Shown here: positions 16,432-24,912 of the stretch, piece by piece
Numbering within the stretch: the first letter of the stretch is position 1
Layout of the letters: each line of letters starts with the position of its first letter
DNA from: Limnohabitans sp.
GTDB taxonomy: Bacteria > Pseudomonadota > Gammaproteobacteria > Burkholderiales > Burkholderiaceae_C
DNA length: 64,000 nt
NCBI GenBank assembly: GCA_009693505.1
Contig: SHXD01000006.1
Span: 1-64,000 of the forward strand
Reading direction: 5' to 3'
The notes under the pieces: model-generated
What the model saw: only the letters and a program-made list of their open reading frames with translations
Database searches by the model: none
Told to the model about the DNA's origin: nothing
Translations under genes and position numbers: made by a program

Positions 16432-18175
16432 AGCCCCACGCAACACCGTCTCGGCGTGGATCAGCAGAACCAATCCAACCATTGCCAGCACGCTTTAAAA
16501 ATCCCATACCGCTGTTCATGGGCACGACTTCAACCTTTTGGCCTCTGGCCTCAAGGGCCTCGGCCAATTGGGCGGCTGAAGTTCCTTTTTCAAGCTGAAC
16601 CCGATTGGGGATGGCCGTTGAAATGTGCCCTTGTACCAGTGCTTCAAAGGGGCTTAATTGGTTTGCCAACATGCGAACCAAGTTGGCAGAAACATAGTCC
16701 ACAATTTGACCGCCACCAGCCGATCCGCCTAGCGCGACCAATTGACCTGCCTCGTCAAAAACCATGGTGGGCACCATGGACGTAACTGGTCTTTTTCGGG
16801 GTTCCATTTTGTTGGGTGCTATTTCGCCTGGTTTGGGCGATGTTGTGAAGTTGGTCATGGCGTTGTTCAAAACATAACCTTGTACCAAGACGCGTGAGCC
16901 AAAACTCAAATTGTTGGTGGTGCTCATGCTGACAGCATTGCCTTGTGCATCCACCACCGCCAATTGACTGGTTGCATCGGCACTGGGAGCTGCTGTTGCT
17001 TGTGCAAGGGTCTGACCAGATGACTCAGCCAACATGGCTTCCGGCTGTCCTGGGGCATAACTGGGCAGAGTGTTGGATTGAATCAGGGCTGCCCTTTGTT
17101 TGACGTAAGCCGGATTGACCAAGGCCTTGGCTGGAACTTTGAAAAATGCAGGGTCTGCCACATAACGATGCCTGTCAACTTGCGCTAATTTGCCGGCCTC
17201 GGCAAAGGCATGTGCAAACTCGGGCTGATTGAAGTCAGTGCCCAAGCTGGATTTTTCCGCCAACATTTGCAGCACCTGAAGAACCACCACGCCGCCAAAT
17301 GAAGGCGGTGCCATCACGCAAATGCTGTAACGAAGGTAATGGCCACAAAGGGGTTCACGTTCCTCTACTTGGTAGCTTTTTAAATCTTCTTCTGTCATCA
17401 GAGACGGCTTGTAGCCCTTTTGAACGGCAGCCAAAAATGCTGTGCTGGCACCATCAGCCCAAATTGCGGAGGGACCCTTGAGAGCGATACTTTGAAGAGT
17501 CTTGGCATAGTCGGGGTTGGTGATGAGTGTCCCCACTGGCTTTACCTTTTGAGCATCGTCAAAATACAAAGCCAACAGGTCGGGGTGGTCTTTGGCGGCT
17601 GTTGGGGCTGACAAAATTTGATGCATGTGGGCCGGCATGGGAAATCCCTTGCTGGCAGCTTCTATGGCGGAAGCAAACAGGGCGGGCCATGCCAATTTAC
17701 CAAACTTGGCGTGCGCTTTGGCCAACAAGGGAAGAGTGCCTGGCACGCCGGCACTTCGACCGCCACGGCCCATTGATGCATAGGGCAGTTGGCTTCCATC
17801 TACATCGGTTGTGAGGGAGGCTGTCGTTTTTTGAGGCGAGATGGCAAGGCCATCAAGACTGGTCAATGACTTTTGAGCAGCATCCCAATGCATCAAGAAA
17901 GTGCCGCCTCCTAGGCCAGACGATTGTGACTCAACCAGCCCCAGCATCAGCTGTGCAGCAATGGCTGCGTCAATTGCAGAACCACCTTGCTGAAGCGTTT
18001 TGAGTGCTGCCTCGGTGGCCATGGGGTGTGCTGTGGTCACAGCCACCTGAGCCGGCTTTTGGGTGATCTCAAAAAATGGGTTTTGAGCGAAAGCGGCTGT
18101 ACTGAGCAGCGAAAAGATAAAGCAAAGCCGCTGACCAAGACGAGGGCGAGCTATGAAAGAACTTAGAAAAATCAT
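16415..18175 (-). CDS. ggt: Gamma-glutamyltranspeptidase (periplasmic)
   Basis: This Ntn-hydrolase cleaves or transfers the gamma-glutamyl group of glutathione. A Sec signal peptide ends near residue 30 (STAAFA-QNP). The autoprocessing nucleophile is Thr402 in ATSQLAVVD; many homologues have T-T-H-L/F at this point, so the Gln at the His position is a variant. SSGLGGG and the late GGSAGGGQIVD glycine region fit the oxyanion and carboxylate sites. The 586 residues match the family. It could recover amino acids from periplasmic glutathione. It shares a 97-base intergenic region with the divergent trhO-like gene. Confidence 0.92.
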   Translation of the reverse strand: MIFLSSFIARPRLGQRLCFIFSLLSTAAFAQNPFFEITQKPAQVAVTTAHPMATEAALKTLQQGGSAIDAAIAAQLMLGLVESQSSGLGGGTFLMHWDAAQKSLTSLDGLAISPQKTTASLTTDVDGSQLPYASMGRGGRSAGVPGTLPLLAKAHAKFGKLAWPALFASAIEAASKGFPMPAHMHQILSAPTAAKDHPDLLALYFDDAQKVKPVGTLITNPDYAKTLQSIALKGPSAIWADGASTAFLAAVQKGYKPSLMTEEDLKSYQVEEREPLCGHYLRYSICVMAPPSFGGVVVLQVLQMLAEKSSLGTDFNQPEFAHAFAEAGKLAQVDRHRYVADPAFFKVPAKALVNPAYVKQRAALIQSNTLPSYAPGQPEAMLAESSGQTLAQATAAPSADATSQLAVVDAQGNAVSMSTTNNLSFGSRVLVQGYVLNNAMTNFTTSPKPGEIAPNKMEPRKRPVTSMVPTMVFDEAGQLVALGGSAGGGQIVDYVSANLVRMLANQLSPFEALVQGHISTAIPNRVQLEKGTSAAQLAEALEARGQKVEVVPMNSGMGFLKRAGNGWIGSADPRRDGVAWGFNPKP

Positions 18176-18187
18176 TTTTGAATGCTT

Positions 18188-18237
18188 AATGCGCTAATAT
18201 AAAACTAGCGTATTTTGAAGCATCTGACATAGATCAA
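18188..18237. promoter_or_regulatory. Inverted repeat and FNR-like site in the ggt/trhO divergent region
   Basis: AATGCGCTA (18188-18196) and TAGCGTATT (18206-18214) form an inverted repeat with one mismatch around an AT-rich centre. Next to it, CTGACATAGATCAA (18224-18237) matches 8 of 10 fixed positions of the FNR/Anr box TTGAT-N4-ATCAA. Both are candidate operators; neither is proven. Confidence 0.35.
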
Positions 18238-18272
18238 CCCGTCTCCGACCTGACTCAAGGCAAAATACGGCC

Positions 18273-19904
18273 ATGACACCGATTGCGACTGAAGCGACCT
18301 ATCTCACCGCGGCCTTTTACAAGTTTGTTGATTTGCCTGACCATGCAGATCGGCGCGCACCTGTGCTGGCATTTTGCGAAGCGCACAACGTCAAAGGTTT
18401 GATATTATTGGCGCGCGAAGGCATCAACAGCACGATTGCGGGTTTACCAGAAGACGTGCATGCGGTGCTGGCCTACTTGCGACAAGATCCTAAGCTGGCT
18501 GACTTAGAGCACAAAGAGTCTGTTTCAAACAAAGCGCCTTTTCACCGCATGAAAGTTCGCCTTAAAAAAGAAATTGTCACACTGGGTGTTGATGGCATCA
18601 GCCCGATCAAGCGAGTGGGCCAGTACGTCAAACCAGAAGATTGGAACGATCTGATTTCTGCACCGGATGTGGTGGTGATCGACACGCGCAATGACTACGA
18701 GGTCGAAATTGGCAGCTTCAAAGGCGCCGTCGATCCGCAGATTCAAAGCTTTTCGCAACTGCCTGATTGGGTGAAGCAGGCGAAAGCTTTGGAAGCTAAA
18801 AATGGTCAAAAGCCCCGTGTTGCCATGTTTTGCACGGGTGGTATTCGTTGCGAAAAATCAACTTCCTTGATGTTGGAACATGGCTTTGAAGATGTTTATC
18901 ATTTGCAAGGTGGCATCCTTAAGTACCTAGAGCTTGTGCCCCCCGAGAAAAGCCTGTGGGAGGGCGAGTGCTTTGTGTTTGACGAGCGTGTGTCTGTGGG
19001 CCATGGTTTAACACCGGGTCAACATGAGTTGTGCCGCGCTTGTCGTGAACCCTTGCCAATTGGCGCCAAAGAATCGGACATGTTTGAGTTGGGCGTCAGT
19101 TGCCCGCGGTGTCATGATCACACCAGCGAGGTTCAAAAGAACAGCGCACGGGAACGACAAAAACAATGGGAAATTGCCAAGGCGCGTCATATCAACCACA
19201 TTGGCACACCACAACGTCAAAAAAGGGTGGCCGCTTTGTTACCAGTTGATGCCCCTATTTTGTATTCCTTCCGTCGCTGCCCGTATGCCATGCGCGCCAG
19301 ATTGGCGCTGTTGTCGAGCGGCATACGCTGTGAAATTCGCGAAATTGCGTTGTCGCAAAAACCCGAAAGCATGTTGTCTGTATCGCCCAAGGGCACTGTA
19401 CCCGTCTTGGTTTTGAAAGATCAGGTGCTAGAGGAAAGCCTTGACATTCTCAACTGGGCTTTGCAGCAAAGTGACCCACAGTCTTGGTCAACTGCAGGCA
19501 CTGCCATGCATGGCGATGCGGTGGCGCTGGTGCATCAATGCGACAGCGAATTCAAACACCATTTAGATCGCTACAAATACCCCAATCGATATGATTTGCC
19601 CGACGGATTGACTCACAGACAACAGGGCTCACTGTTCTTAAATCAACTGAATGCCAGATTGGGTCAGACGGCGGATTTAATAGGTCCCGCATGGTGTTGG
19701 GTTGACGCAGCCATTGCCCCCTTTGTGCGGCAATTTGCCAGAACAGACCGTGCATGGTTTGATGCGCAAGCGTGGAAGTCATTGCAAAACTGGCTGACAA
19801 GCTTTGAAGACTCAGAGGCTTATGCAGAGGTGATGCACAAGTACAAAGTGTGGCACCACGACGCCAAGCCTGTGTCTTACCCTGCTACGCCTTCAATGAA
19901 TTGA
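18273..19904 (+). CDS. TrhO-type tRNA uridine hydroxylase fused to a glutathione S-transferase-like domain
   Basis: Residues 1 to about 310 match the rhodanese-like TrhO/YceA family, which uses O2 to hydroxylate U34 in some tRNAs (ho5U). The ferredoxin-like N-terminal domain (FYKFVDLPDHADRRAPV) is followed by a rhodanese domain with Cys187 in CTGGIRCEKS, and a C-terminal CRAC...CPRC cysteine set near 253-281. Standard family members end soon after. Here the frame continues with LYSFRRCPYAMRARLAL (330-346), a thioredoxin-fold N-terminal GST domain with Cys336, then SPKGTVPVLV and a helical C-terminal GST domain to residue 543. The fusion is in one open frame without a seam. Convergent with the alpha/beta hydrolase; ends overlap by 28 bases. 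Confidence 0.88.
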   Translation: MTPIATEATYLTAAFYKFVDLPDHADRRAPVLAFCEAHNVKGLILLAREGINSTIAGLPEDVHAVLAYLRQDPKLADLEHKESVSNKAPFHRMKVRLKKEIVTLGVDGISPIKRVGQYVKPEDWNDLISAPDVVVIDTRNDYEVEIGSFKGAVDPQIQSFSQLPDWVKQAKALEAKNGQKPRVAMFCTGGIRCEKSTSLMLEHGFEDVYHLQGGILKYLELVPPEKSLWEGECFVFDERVSVGHGLTPGQHELCRACREPLPIGAKESDMFELGVSCPRCHDHTSEVQKNSARERQKQWEIAKARHINHIGTPQRQKRVAALLPVDAPILYSFRRCPYAMRARLALLSSGIRCEIREIALSQKPESMLSVSPKGTVPVLVLKDQVLEESLDILNWALQQSDPQSWSTAGTAMHGDAVALVHQCDSEFKHHLDRYKYPNRYDLPDGLTHRQQGSLFLNQLNARLGQTADLIGPAWCWVDAAIAPFVRQFARTDRAWFDAQAWKSLQNWLTSFEDSEAYAEVMHKYKVWHHDAKPVSYPATPSMN

Positions 19905-20806
19905 ACACACAGTTCTACCTGTGTGACGGGAAGCATGTGCCCACCGGATACCAAGGTGATTTGCGCGCCTGGAATGCGAGAGGGCAGATCTTCGCCATTC
20001 AGTTTGCAATCCAAAATCCGATCTTCGTGTGCAAACAAAACATGAACTGGTGTTTTCATGTTGACGTAAGCCGCCTCAATAGCGGGCATGCTCCAGCTCA
20101 CATTTTGTAAGTCGCTAGAGCCGCTGATAAAGGTTTGTGGCTTGAGTGACAAGATGCCGCCCCCGCGAATGGCAAAGTTTGGGGGTGCTTTCTCAGGGCC
20201 GAAAATAACTTTCAAACTCAATGACATTCTATAAAGCGTTCCAGGAATGGCCAAGGTCCAACCGAGAATAGATCGAAGCAAGGGCGAGGGAACATCAAGT
20301 GATTTGAAAACGGGTGAGGGTTCATCGGGTAAATGCGTCAGAGGTGCAATCAAAGCCAAGGCTTTCACTCTGTCGGGGTGTCTTTGTGCAGCAGCCAGTG
20401 AGATGGCGCCTCCCAAAGAATGACCAACAAAAATGGCAGACTCAATTTGCAAGTGGTCAAGCAAACTCACGATGGTATCGGCTTGCGCTTCAAGGCTGGC
20501 ATCGGCGTTGGATGAACGTTTGGAATAACCGCAGCCAGGACGATCAACGCAGATCACCCGATAGTTTTGGGCCAAGGGTGTGGCTACGCCGTAGGTGAAG
20601 TTGTGCAAATTACCGCATAAGCCATGGATCATGACAATGGCCGGCCCCTGTCCTTGATCGACATAGTGAAGGCGGGTAGACCCCAGTGTGGCAAATGTAC
20701 CGACTGGGGGTAAAAGTTGCTCTGCTTTTTTATTCGAAAAAGCTGCGAAAAAAACCAAACCCAGCACGCTCATGAAGAGCAAAAACAAGATCCATAAAGC
20801 AAGCAT
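19877..20806 (-). CDS. Alpha/beta-fold hydrolase, membrane-anchored
   Basis: A hydrophobic stretch at residues 1-23 could be an uncleaved signal anchor. The hydrolase core shows the HGLCGN oxyanion segment, the nucleophile elbow GHSLGG, an acid in the HEDRILD region and a late His in SGGHMLPV. The substrate is not clear; the family includes esterases and C-C hydrolases. It lies between trhO and the monooxygenase gene and is transcribed with the latter's direction, so a shared substrate (an ester formed by a Baeyer-Villiger enzyme) is possible but inferred. Confidence 0.85.
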   Translation of the reverse strand: MLALWILFLLFMSVLGLVFFAAFSNKKAEQLLPPVGTFATLGSTRLHYVDQGQGPAIVMIHGLCGNLHNFTYGVATPLAQNYRVICVDRPGCGYSKRSSNADASLEAQADTIVSLLDHLQIESAIFVGHSLGGAISLAAAQRHPDRVKALALIAPLTHLPDEPSPVFKSLDVPSPLLRSILGWTLAIPGTLYRMSLSLKVIFGPEKAPPNFAIRGGGILSLKPQTFISGSSDLQNVSWSMPAIEAAYVNMKTPVHVLFAHEDRILDCKLNGEDLPSRIPGAQITLVSGGHMLPVTQVELCVQFIEGVAG

Positions 20807-20869
20807 GCATACCTCGACTTGGCTAATCCGAAAAAGAAGATATTCAAAAAAAGATGTGAAACGGCAGAT

Positions 20870-22354
20870 TTAGCTGAAGCGCATGACACCATCATTCAAA
20901 CGGCCGTATTTAATCAGAAAGATATCTTTCAGATAATTTTGATTCACTTGCCATGGCGCAATTTTGCCTTGCTTTGGAAGCACTTCGCGAGCGCGTTGGA
21001 CATAGCCAGACGTGAACGACAAATAGTCCTGTTCTTCAACGCTGGCATCTCGAACTGGCACGGCTTTTCTGTATCCTTTTTTGCGCATGTAATTCAACAG
21101 TCTGCAGGTATACACAGCGGTGAGATCGGCTTTCAAAGTCCAAGAAGCATTGGTATAACCAAATGTCATGATGGCATTGGGCAAGTCAGACAACCACATG
21201 CCCCTGTAGGCCATGGCTTGAGAGGCAGCGAAGGGCTTGCCATCCACTTCAATTTGAATGTCGCCCAGAAGGTTCAGAGTCAAACCGGTGGCAGACACGA
21301 TGATGTCTGCTTCAAGGGTCTTACCGCTATTTAATTGAATGCCATTTTCTGTCACAGCTTGAATGGTATCAGTGATTACACTGGCATTGCCGCTTCTGAT
21401 TTGCTTGAACAGATCACCATCTGGCACCAGACACAGCCGTTGATCCCAAGGTTTGTAAACAGGAGAAAAATGCTTGGCTTGTTCATCAGAGCGCAATTGC
21501 TTGGCTGCCATCTTCACCAAGTAGTTTTTGACCAACTCGGGTTGGCTGCGAGCGAATTGATAGGACAGCATGCCTAAGCTGACATTTTTAGCGCGTGTGA
21601 TTTGATAGGCCCATTTCATGGGCAGGTACTTTTGCAAGGTCAAAGAAAACTTGTCTTCTTCGGGCCTTGTGATGACGTAAGTGGGAGAGCGCTGCAACAT
21701 GGTCACATGCGTTGCCGTCTTGGCCATTTCCGGCACCAAGGTGACGGCTGTTGCGCCACTGCCAATGACCACCACTTTTTTCTGATCGTAGTTCAGCTTG
21801 GCTGGCCAGAATTGAGGATGAACCCACTGACCTTTGAAGTTGGCTTGGCCTGGAAATTCGGGTTGATGGCCATTTTTATAGCTGTAGTAGCCGCAGCACA
21901 GGTACAAAAACCTTGCTTTCAAAATGACGGGCTGATCACTTTGTTTTTGACTGGCCGTAATGGTCCAACTGGCTTCATCCGACGACCATGTGGCATTCGT
22001 CACGGAGTGGCCATGGCGAATTAGCGATGTGATGCCATTCTCGTCGGCCGTCTTTTGAATGTATTGGCGAATGGTGCTGCCATCGGCAATCGACTTGTGA
22101 TCTAACCAAGGTTTGAAGGAGTAACCCAAGGTGTACATGTCTGAGTCTGATCGAACTCCTGGATATCGAAACAAGTCCCACGTGCCACCAATGGCGTCTC
22201 TTGATTCCAAAATGCACCAACTGGTTTGCGGGCTGTGCATTTGCAAATGTTTGGCGGCACCAATGCCAGATAAACCGGCACCCACAATCAAGACATCGAA
22301 GGGCGAATTGTCGTTAACCGCGCTCTCTGATGCGGATTGAAGCGAAACGTTCAT
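20870..22354 (-). CDS. FAD-dependent monooxygenase, Baeyer-Villiger type
   Basis: The product of about 494 residues has an FAD motif GAGLSGIGAA (about 25-34), an NADPH motif VIGSGATAV (about 196-204) and the Baeyer-Villiger fingerprint F-K-G-x3-H-x3-W-P (FKGQWVHPQFWP, about 173-184). Such enzymes insert oxygen next to a carbonyl or oxidise a heteroatom. EthA-like enzymes are the nearest type I recognise. ATG at 22354 is chosen; an in-frame TTG at 22360 is inside the upstream stop region. The gene lies three bases downstream of the VOC gene, so they likely form one operon. Confidence 0.9.
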   Translation of the reverse strand: MNVSLQSASESAVNDNSPFDVLIVGAGLSGIGAAKHLQMHSPQTSWCILESRDAIGGTWDLFRYPGVRSDSDMYTLGYSFKPWLDHKSIADGSTIRQYIQKTADENGITSLIRHGHSVTNATWSSDEASWTITASQKQSDQPVILKARFLYLCCGYYSYKNGHQPEFPGQANFKGQWVHPQFWPAKLNYDQKKVVVIGSGATAVTLVPEMAKTATHVTMLQRSPTYVITRPEEDKFSLTLQKYLPMKWAYQITRAKNVSLGMLSYQFARSQPELVKNYLVKMAAKQLRSDEQAKHFSPVYKPWDQRLCLVPDGDLFKQIRSGNASVITDTIQAVTENGIQLNSGKTLEADIIVSATGLTLNLLGDIQIEVDGKPFAASQAMAYRGMWLSDLPNAIMTFGYTNASWTLKADLTAVYTCRLLNYMRKKGYRKAVPVRDASVEEQDYLSFTSGYVQRAREVLPKQGKIAPWQVNQNYLKDIFLIKYGRLNDGVMRFS

Positions 22355-22356
22355 TT

Positions 22357-23064
22357 TCAAATGCCTAAACTTTCTAGTGTGACCAGACCCTTGGGTGTTT
22401 GTAGCGTTGCCGAGATGTTGGCGGGCCCCTCACTGACAGCAATGTTGCCTAAGGAAATGGCGTCATAGGCTGCTTGAATTTTGCTGGCGCTGGGATGCGA
22501 AATAGCCAAAGACTTCAGGGACACGCCAGAGCGAGGCAGATGATTGCGAGGATGCAAATGCATAGGATCTGCTGCTTCCGGCTTGCCCCATTGAATGAGG
22601 GTGGGCAGGGTGCCGTCAAAGAGCCTGTCGCCGTCAAGCCTGACCGTAATTTGCCATTGCAGCAAGCCCTTTGGTGTTTTGCGGCTGGCGTGGATGACGG
22701 GCCCGCGATCAATGCCTTGGGCTTTCCATGCATGGCGCGCATCTTGAATGTTGCCTGTATTGGCCACAAAGTGAATGAGACGAGGTGACTTGACCAACTC
22801 GACTTGGAGTTGCGAGTTGTCTAAATCAAACCAACGGGTAGGGGGCGGTTTTTTTTCGATCACGGCATCGGGGTTGATGGCAATGATTTCCATATAGGCA
22901 ACTGGGAAAGCGGGCGTGGCAATTTTAAACAGGCGGTTGTGTGTGCCGTATTTTTCATGCTCACCACCCGCAGCGGGTGTGATGCCTAAGGTGGCCTCAC
23001 ACCATTCAACACCTTGTTGCAAACTGTGGGCTGCAACGACCAAATGGTCAATTTGGCTTTTCAT
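22357..23064 (-). CDS. Glyoxalase-like (VOC) domain protein
   Basis: The 235-residue protein begins MKSQIDHLVVAAHSLQQGVEW, as in the Glyoxalase_3-like branch of the vicinal oxygen chelate superfamily. One full betaalphabeta module at the N-terminus and a second, more diverged half are visible. The function is unknown; relatives include lyases and binding proteins. Its ATG overlaps the stop of the dehydrogenase gene (ATGA at 23061-23064 on this strand), which implies translational coupling and a place in the sugar-acid cluster. Confidence 0.75.
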   Translation of the reverse strand: MKSQIDHLVVAAHSLQQGVEWCEATLGITPAAGGEHEKYGTHNRLFKIATPAFPVAYMEIIAINPDAVIEKKPPPTRWFDLDNSQLQVELVKSPRLIHFVANTGNIQDARHAWKAQGIDRGPVIHASRKTPKGLLQWQITVRLDGDRLFDGTLPTLIQWGKPEAADPMHLHPRNHLPRSGVSLKSLAISHPSASKIQAAYDAISLGNIAVSEGPANISATLQTPKGLVTLESLGI

Positions 23065-24104
23065 CAAGCGGCTTCAAATTCGATTTGAACTTTCAATGAT
23101 TGCGATTTGTCGCAAGCCAATTCAAAGGCTTCAACCGCTTTGTCCATGGGCAAGATACCCGTGATGACAGGCTTGCCATTGATCAGGCCTTCATTCAAGA
23201 ACTGAACTGCTGTGGCAAATTCCGCATGGAAGCGGAAAGTTCCGCGCAAATCAACTTCTTTGGCGACTAATTGCGTCATGGGCAAGCTCATGTCGCCGCC
23301 CATGCCCACCGTGACCAAGACGCCGCGCGGCACGATGACATCGAGGCCTGCACGCAAAGCAGGCTCGCTGCCAGATGCTTCAAAGACGGCGTCAAACTGG
23401 CCTTTGTCGGCTTTGTATTTGTCGAGCAACTCGGGCTGGGTTTTGAGGTTGATGGTTTCGTCGGCGCCCATTTCTTTGGCGCATTTCAAGGGAAGGTCTG
23501 CAATGTCGGCTGCCACAATGCGGGCAGCACCGGCGCGGCGCAAAGCCCCAATTAGCAGCGAGCCAATAGGGCCGCAGCCTGTGACAAAAACCTGCTTGCC
23601 CAGCACGCCGCCAGCGCGTTGAATGGCATGCAAGCCCACCGACAGGGGCTCGGCCAACGCGGCTTCTGAAAGACTCAAGTGCTTGCCGATGGGGTGGGCT
23701 TGATAGGCTTCAATGATGAGTTGCTCGGCAAAGGCACCTTGAATGTGAGGGAAGGGCATGGCGCTGCCAAAGAAGCGCATGTTCAAACAATGATTTTGCT
23801 GCCCCACTTGGCAGAAGCGGCAGGAGCCGCAAGGGCGCGAAGGCGAAATGGCAATGCGCTGACCCACTGTGAGATGCTTGACATTGACCCCTAGGGCGCC
23901 GACCACACCCGATATTTCATGCCCGAGTGCCATCGGTTGTTTGATGCGCACACTACCAAAACCGCCGTGTTGGTAATAATGCAGATCCGAGCCGCAAATG
24001 CCCCCAAAAGCAACGTTCACGCGAACTTGATCGGGGCCCATGTCGGGCAGCAGGGTTGTTTCAATTCTTAAGTCTTTGGCAGAGTGGCAAATGAGCGCGC
24101 GCAT
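23064..24104 (-). CDS. Zinc-dependent L-idonate 5-dehydrogenase-like enzyme
   Basis: This medium-chain dehydrogenase has catalytic zinc ligands in GGICGSDLHYYQHGG (Cys and next Asp) and LGHEISG, the structural zinc cysteines in CGSCRFCQVGQQNHC, and a nucleotide-binding VTGCGPIGSL. The motif GGICGSDLHYY is typical of L-idonate 5-dehydrogenase (IdnD), which interconverts L-idonate and 5-ketogluconate, but sorbitol and threonine dehydrogenases share parts of it. The neighbouring SDR, gluconokinase and TRAP transporter support a sugar-acid role. 346 residues. Confidence 0.85.
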   Translation of the reverse strand: MRALICHSAKDLRIETTLLPDMGPDQVRVNVAFGGICGSDLHYYQHGGFGSVRIKQPMALGHEISGVVGALGVNVKHLTVGQRIAISPSRPCGSCRFCQVGQQNHCLNMRFFGSAMPFPHIQGAFAEQLIIEAYQAHPIGKHLSLSEAALAEPLSVGLHAIQRAGGVLGKQVFVTGCGPIGSLLIGALRRAGAARIVAADIADLPLKCAKEMGADETINLKTQPELLDKYKADKGQFDAVFEASGSEPALRAGLDVIVPRGVLVTVGMGGDMSLPMTQLVAKEVDLRGTFRFHAEFATAVQFLNEGLINGKPVITGILPMDKAVEAFELACDKSQSLKVQIEFEAA

Positions 24105-24128
24105 GAAAAGTGCCTTTCAACGGGAAAG

Positions 24129-24899
24129 TTAGAGTGTAGCCGTGACGCCGCCATCCACATAAAGGATGTGCCCATTGACAAACCGAGAGGCGTCACTGGC
24201 TAAAAAGACGGCTGCGCCGCCCAAATCTTCGACATCGCCCCAACGCCGGCTAGGGGTACGGCCCACAAGCCAAGAAGAAAACTGAGGATCGTCGACCAGT
24301 TTTTGATTCAGCTCGGTTTTAAAATAACCTGGGCCGATGCCATTGACGTTGACGCCAAATTGGCCCCAATCGATGGCCATGCCCTTGGTGAGCATTTTGA
24401 CGGCGCCTTTGCTGGCAGTGTAAGGCGCAATGCCTGGGCGTCCGAGTTCGCTTTGCACGGAGCAGATGTTGATGATTTTGCCGTGTCCGCGCGGAATCAT
24501 TTTTTGCGCCACCGTCTTGCCCACAAAGTAGACGCTGTCAAGGTTGGTTCGCATGAGGGTGTGCCAATCTTCATCTTTGTATTCATGCAAGGGGCCGCGA
24601 ATTTGCATGCCAGCGTTGTTGATCAAAATTTCAAGCTCGCCAATGTTGGCTTCAATTTGATTCACAGCAGACGCCACATCTTGGGCATGGGTCACATCAA
24701 AAACCGATTGGCTAACCTGCAAGCCTTCCGCTTGAAGTAAAGCCGCAGCCGCTGCAACTTTGTCTGCATTGCGCCCATTGACAATGACATGTGCGCCAGC
24801 TTGGCCCAGCGCGCGGGCAAGGGCGAATCCGATGCCGGCAGATGAGCCTGTAATCAGGGCAAGCTTGCCGTTCAGTTGAAATGATTGAAGTACGCTCAT
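24129..24899 (-). CDS. Short-chain dehydrogenase, gluconate 5-dehydrogenase-like
   Basis: The 256-residue SDR has the cofactor motif TGSSAGIG, the NNAG motif, and catalytic Ser/Tyr/Lys in the region ICSVQSELGRPG...YTASKGA. The pattern resembles gluconate 5-dehydrogenase (IdnO), which reduces 5-ketogluconate to D-gluconate, the step after IdnD. The frame is open for 21 more codons into the TRAP gene; MSVLQSFQLNGK at 24899 is the family-like start. The two dehydrogenases are separated by 24 bases. Confidence 0.85.
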   Translation of the reverse strand: MSVLQSFQLNGKLALITGSSAGIGFALARALGQAGAHVIVNGRNADKVAAAAALLQAEGLQVSQSVFDVTHAQDVASAVNQIEANIGELEILINNAGMQIRGPLHEYKDEDWHTLMRTNLDSVYFVGKTVAQKMIPRGHGKIINICSVQSELGRPGIAPYTASKGAVKMLTKGMAIDWGQFGVNVNGIGPGYFKTELNQKLVDDPQFSSWLVGRTPSRRWGDVEDLGGAAVFLASDASRFVNGHILYVDGGVTATL

Positions 24900-24912
24900 A
24901 ATTGAATTGGAT

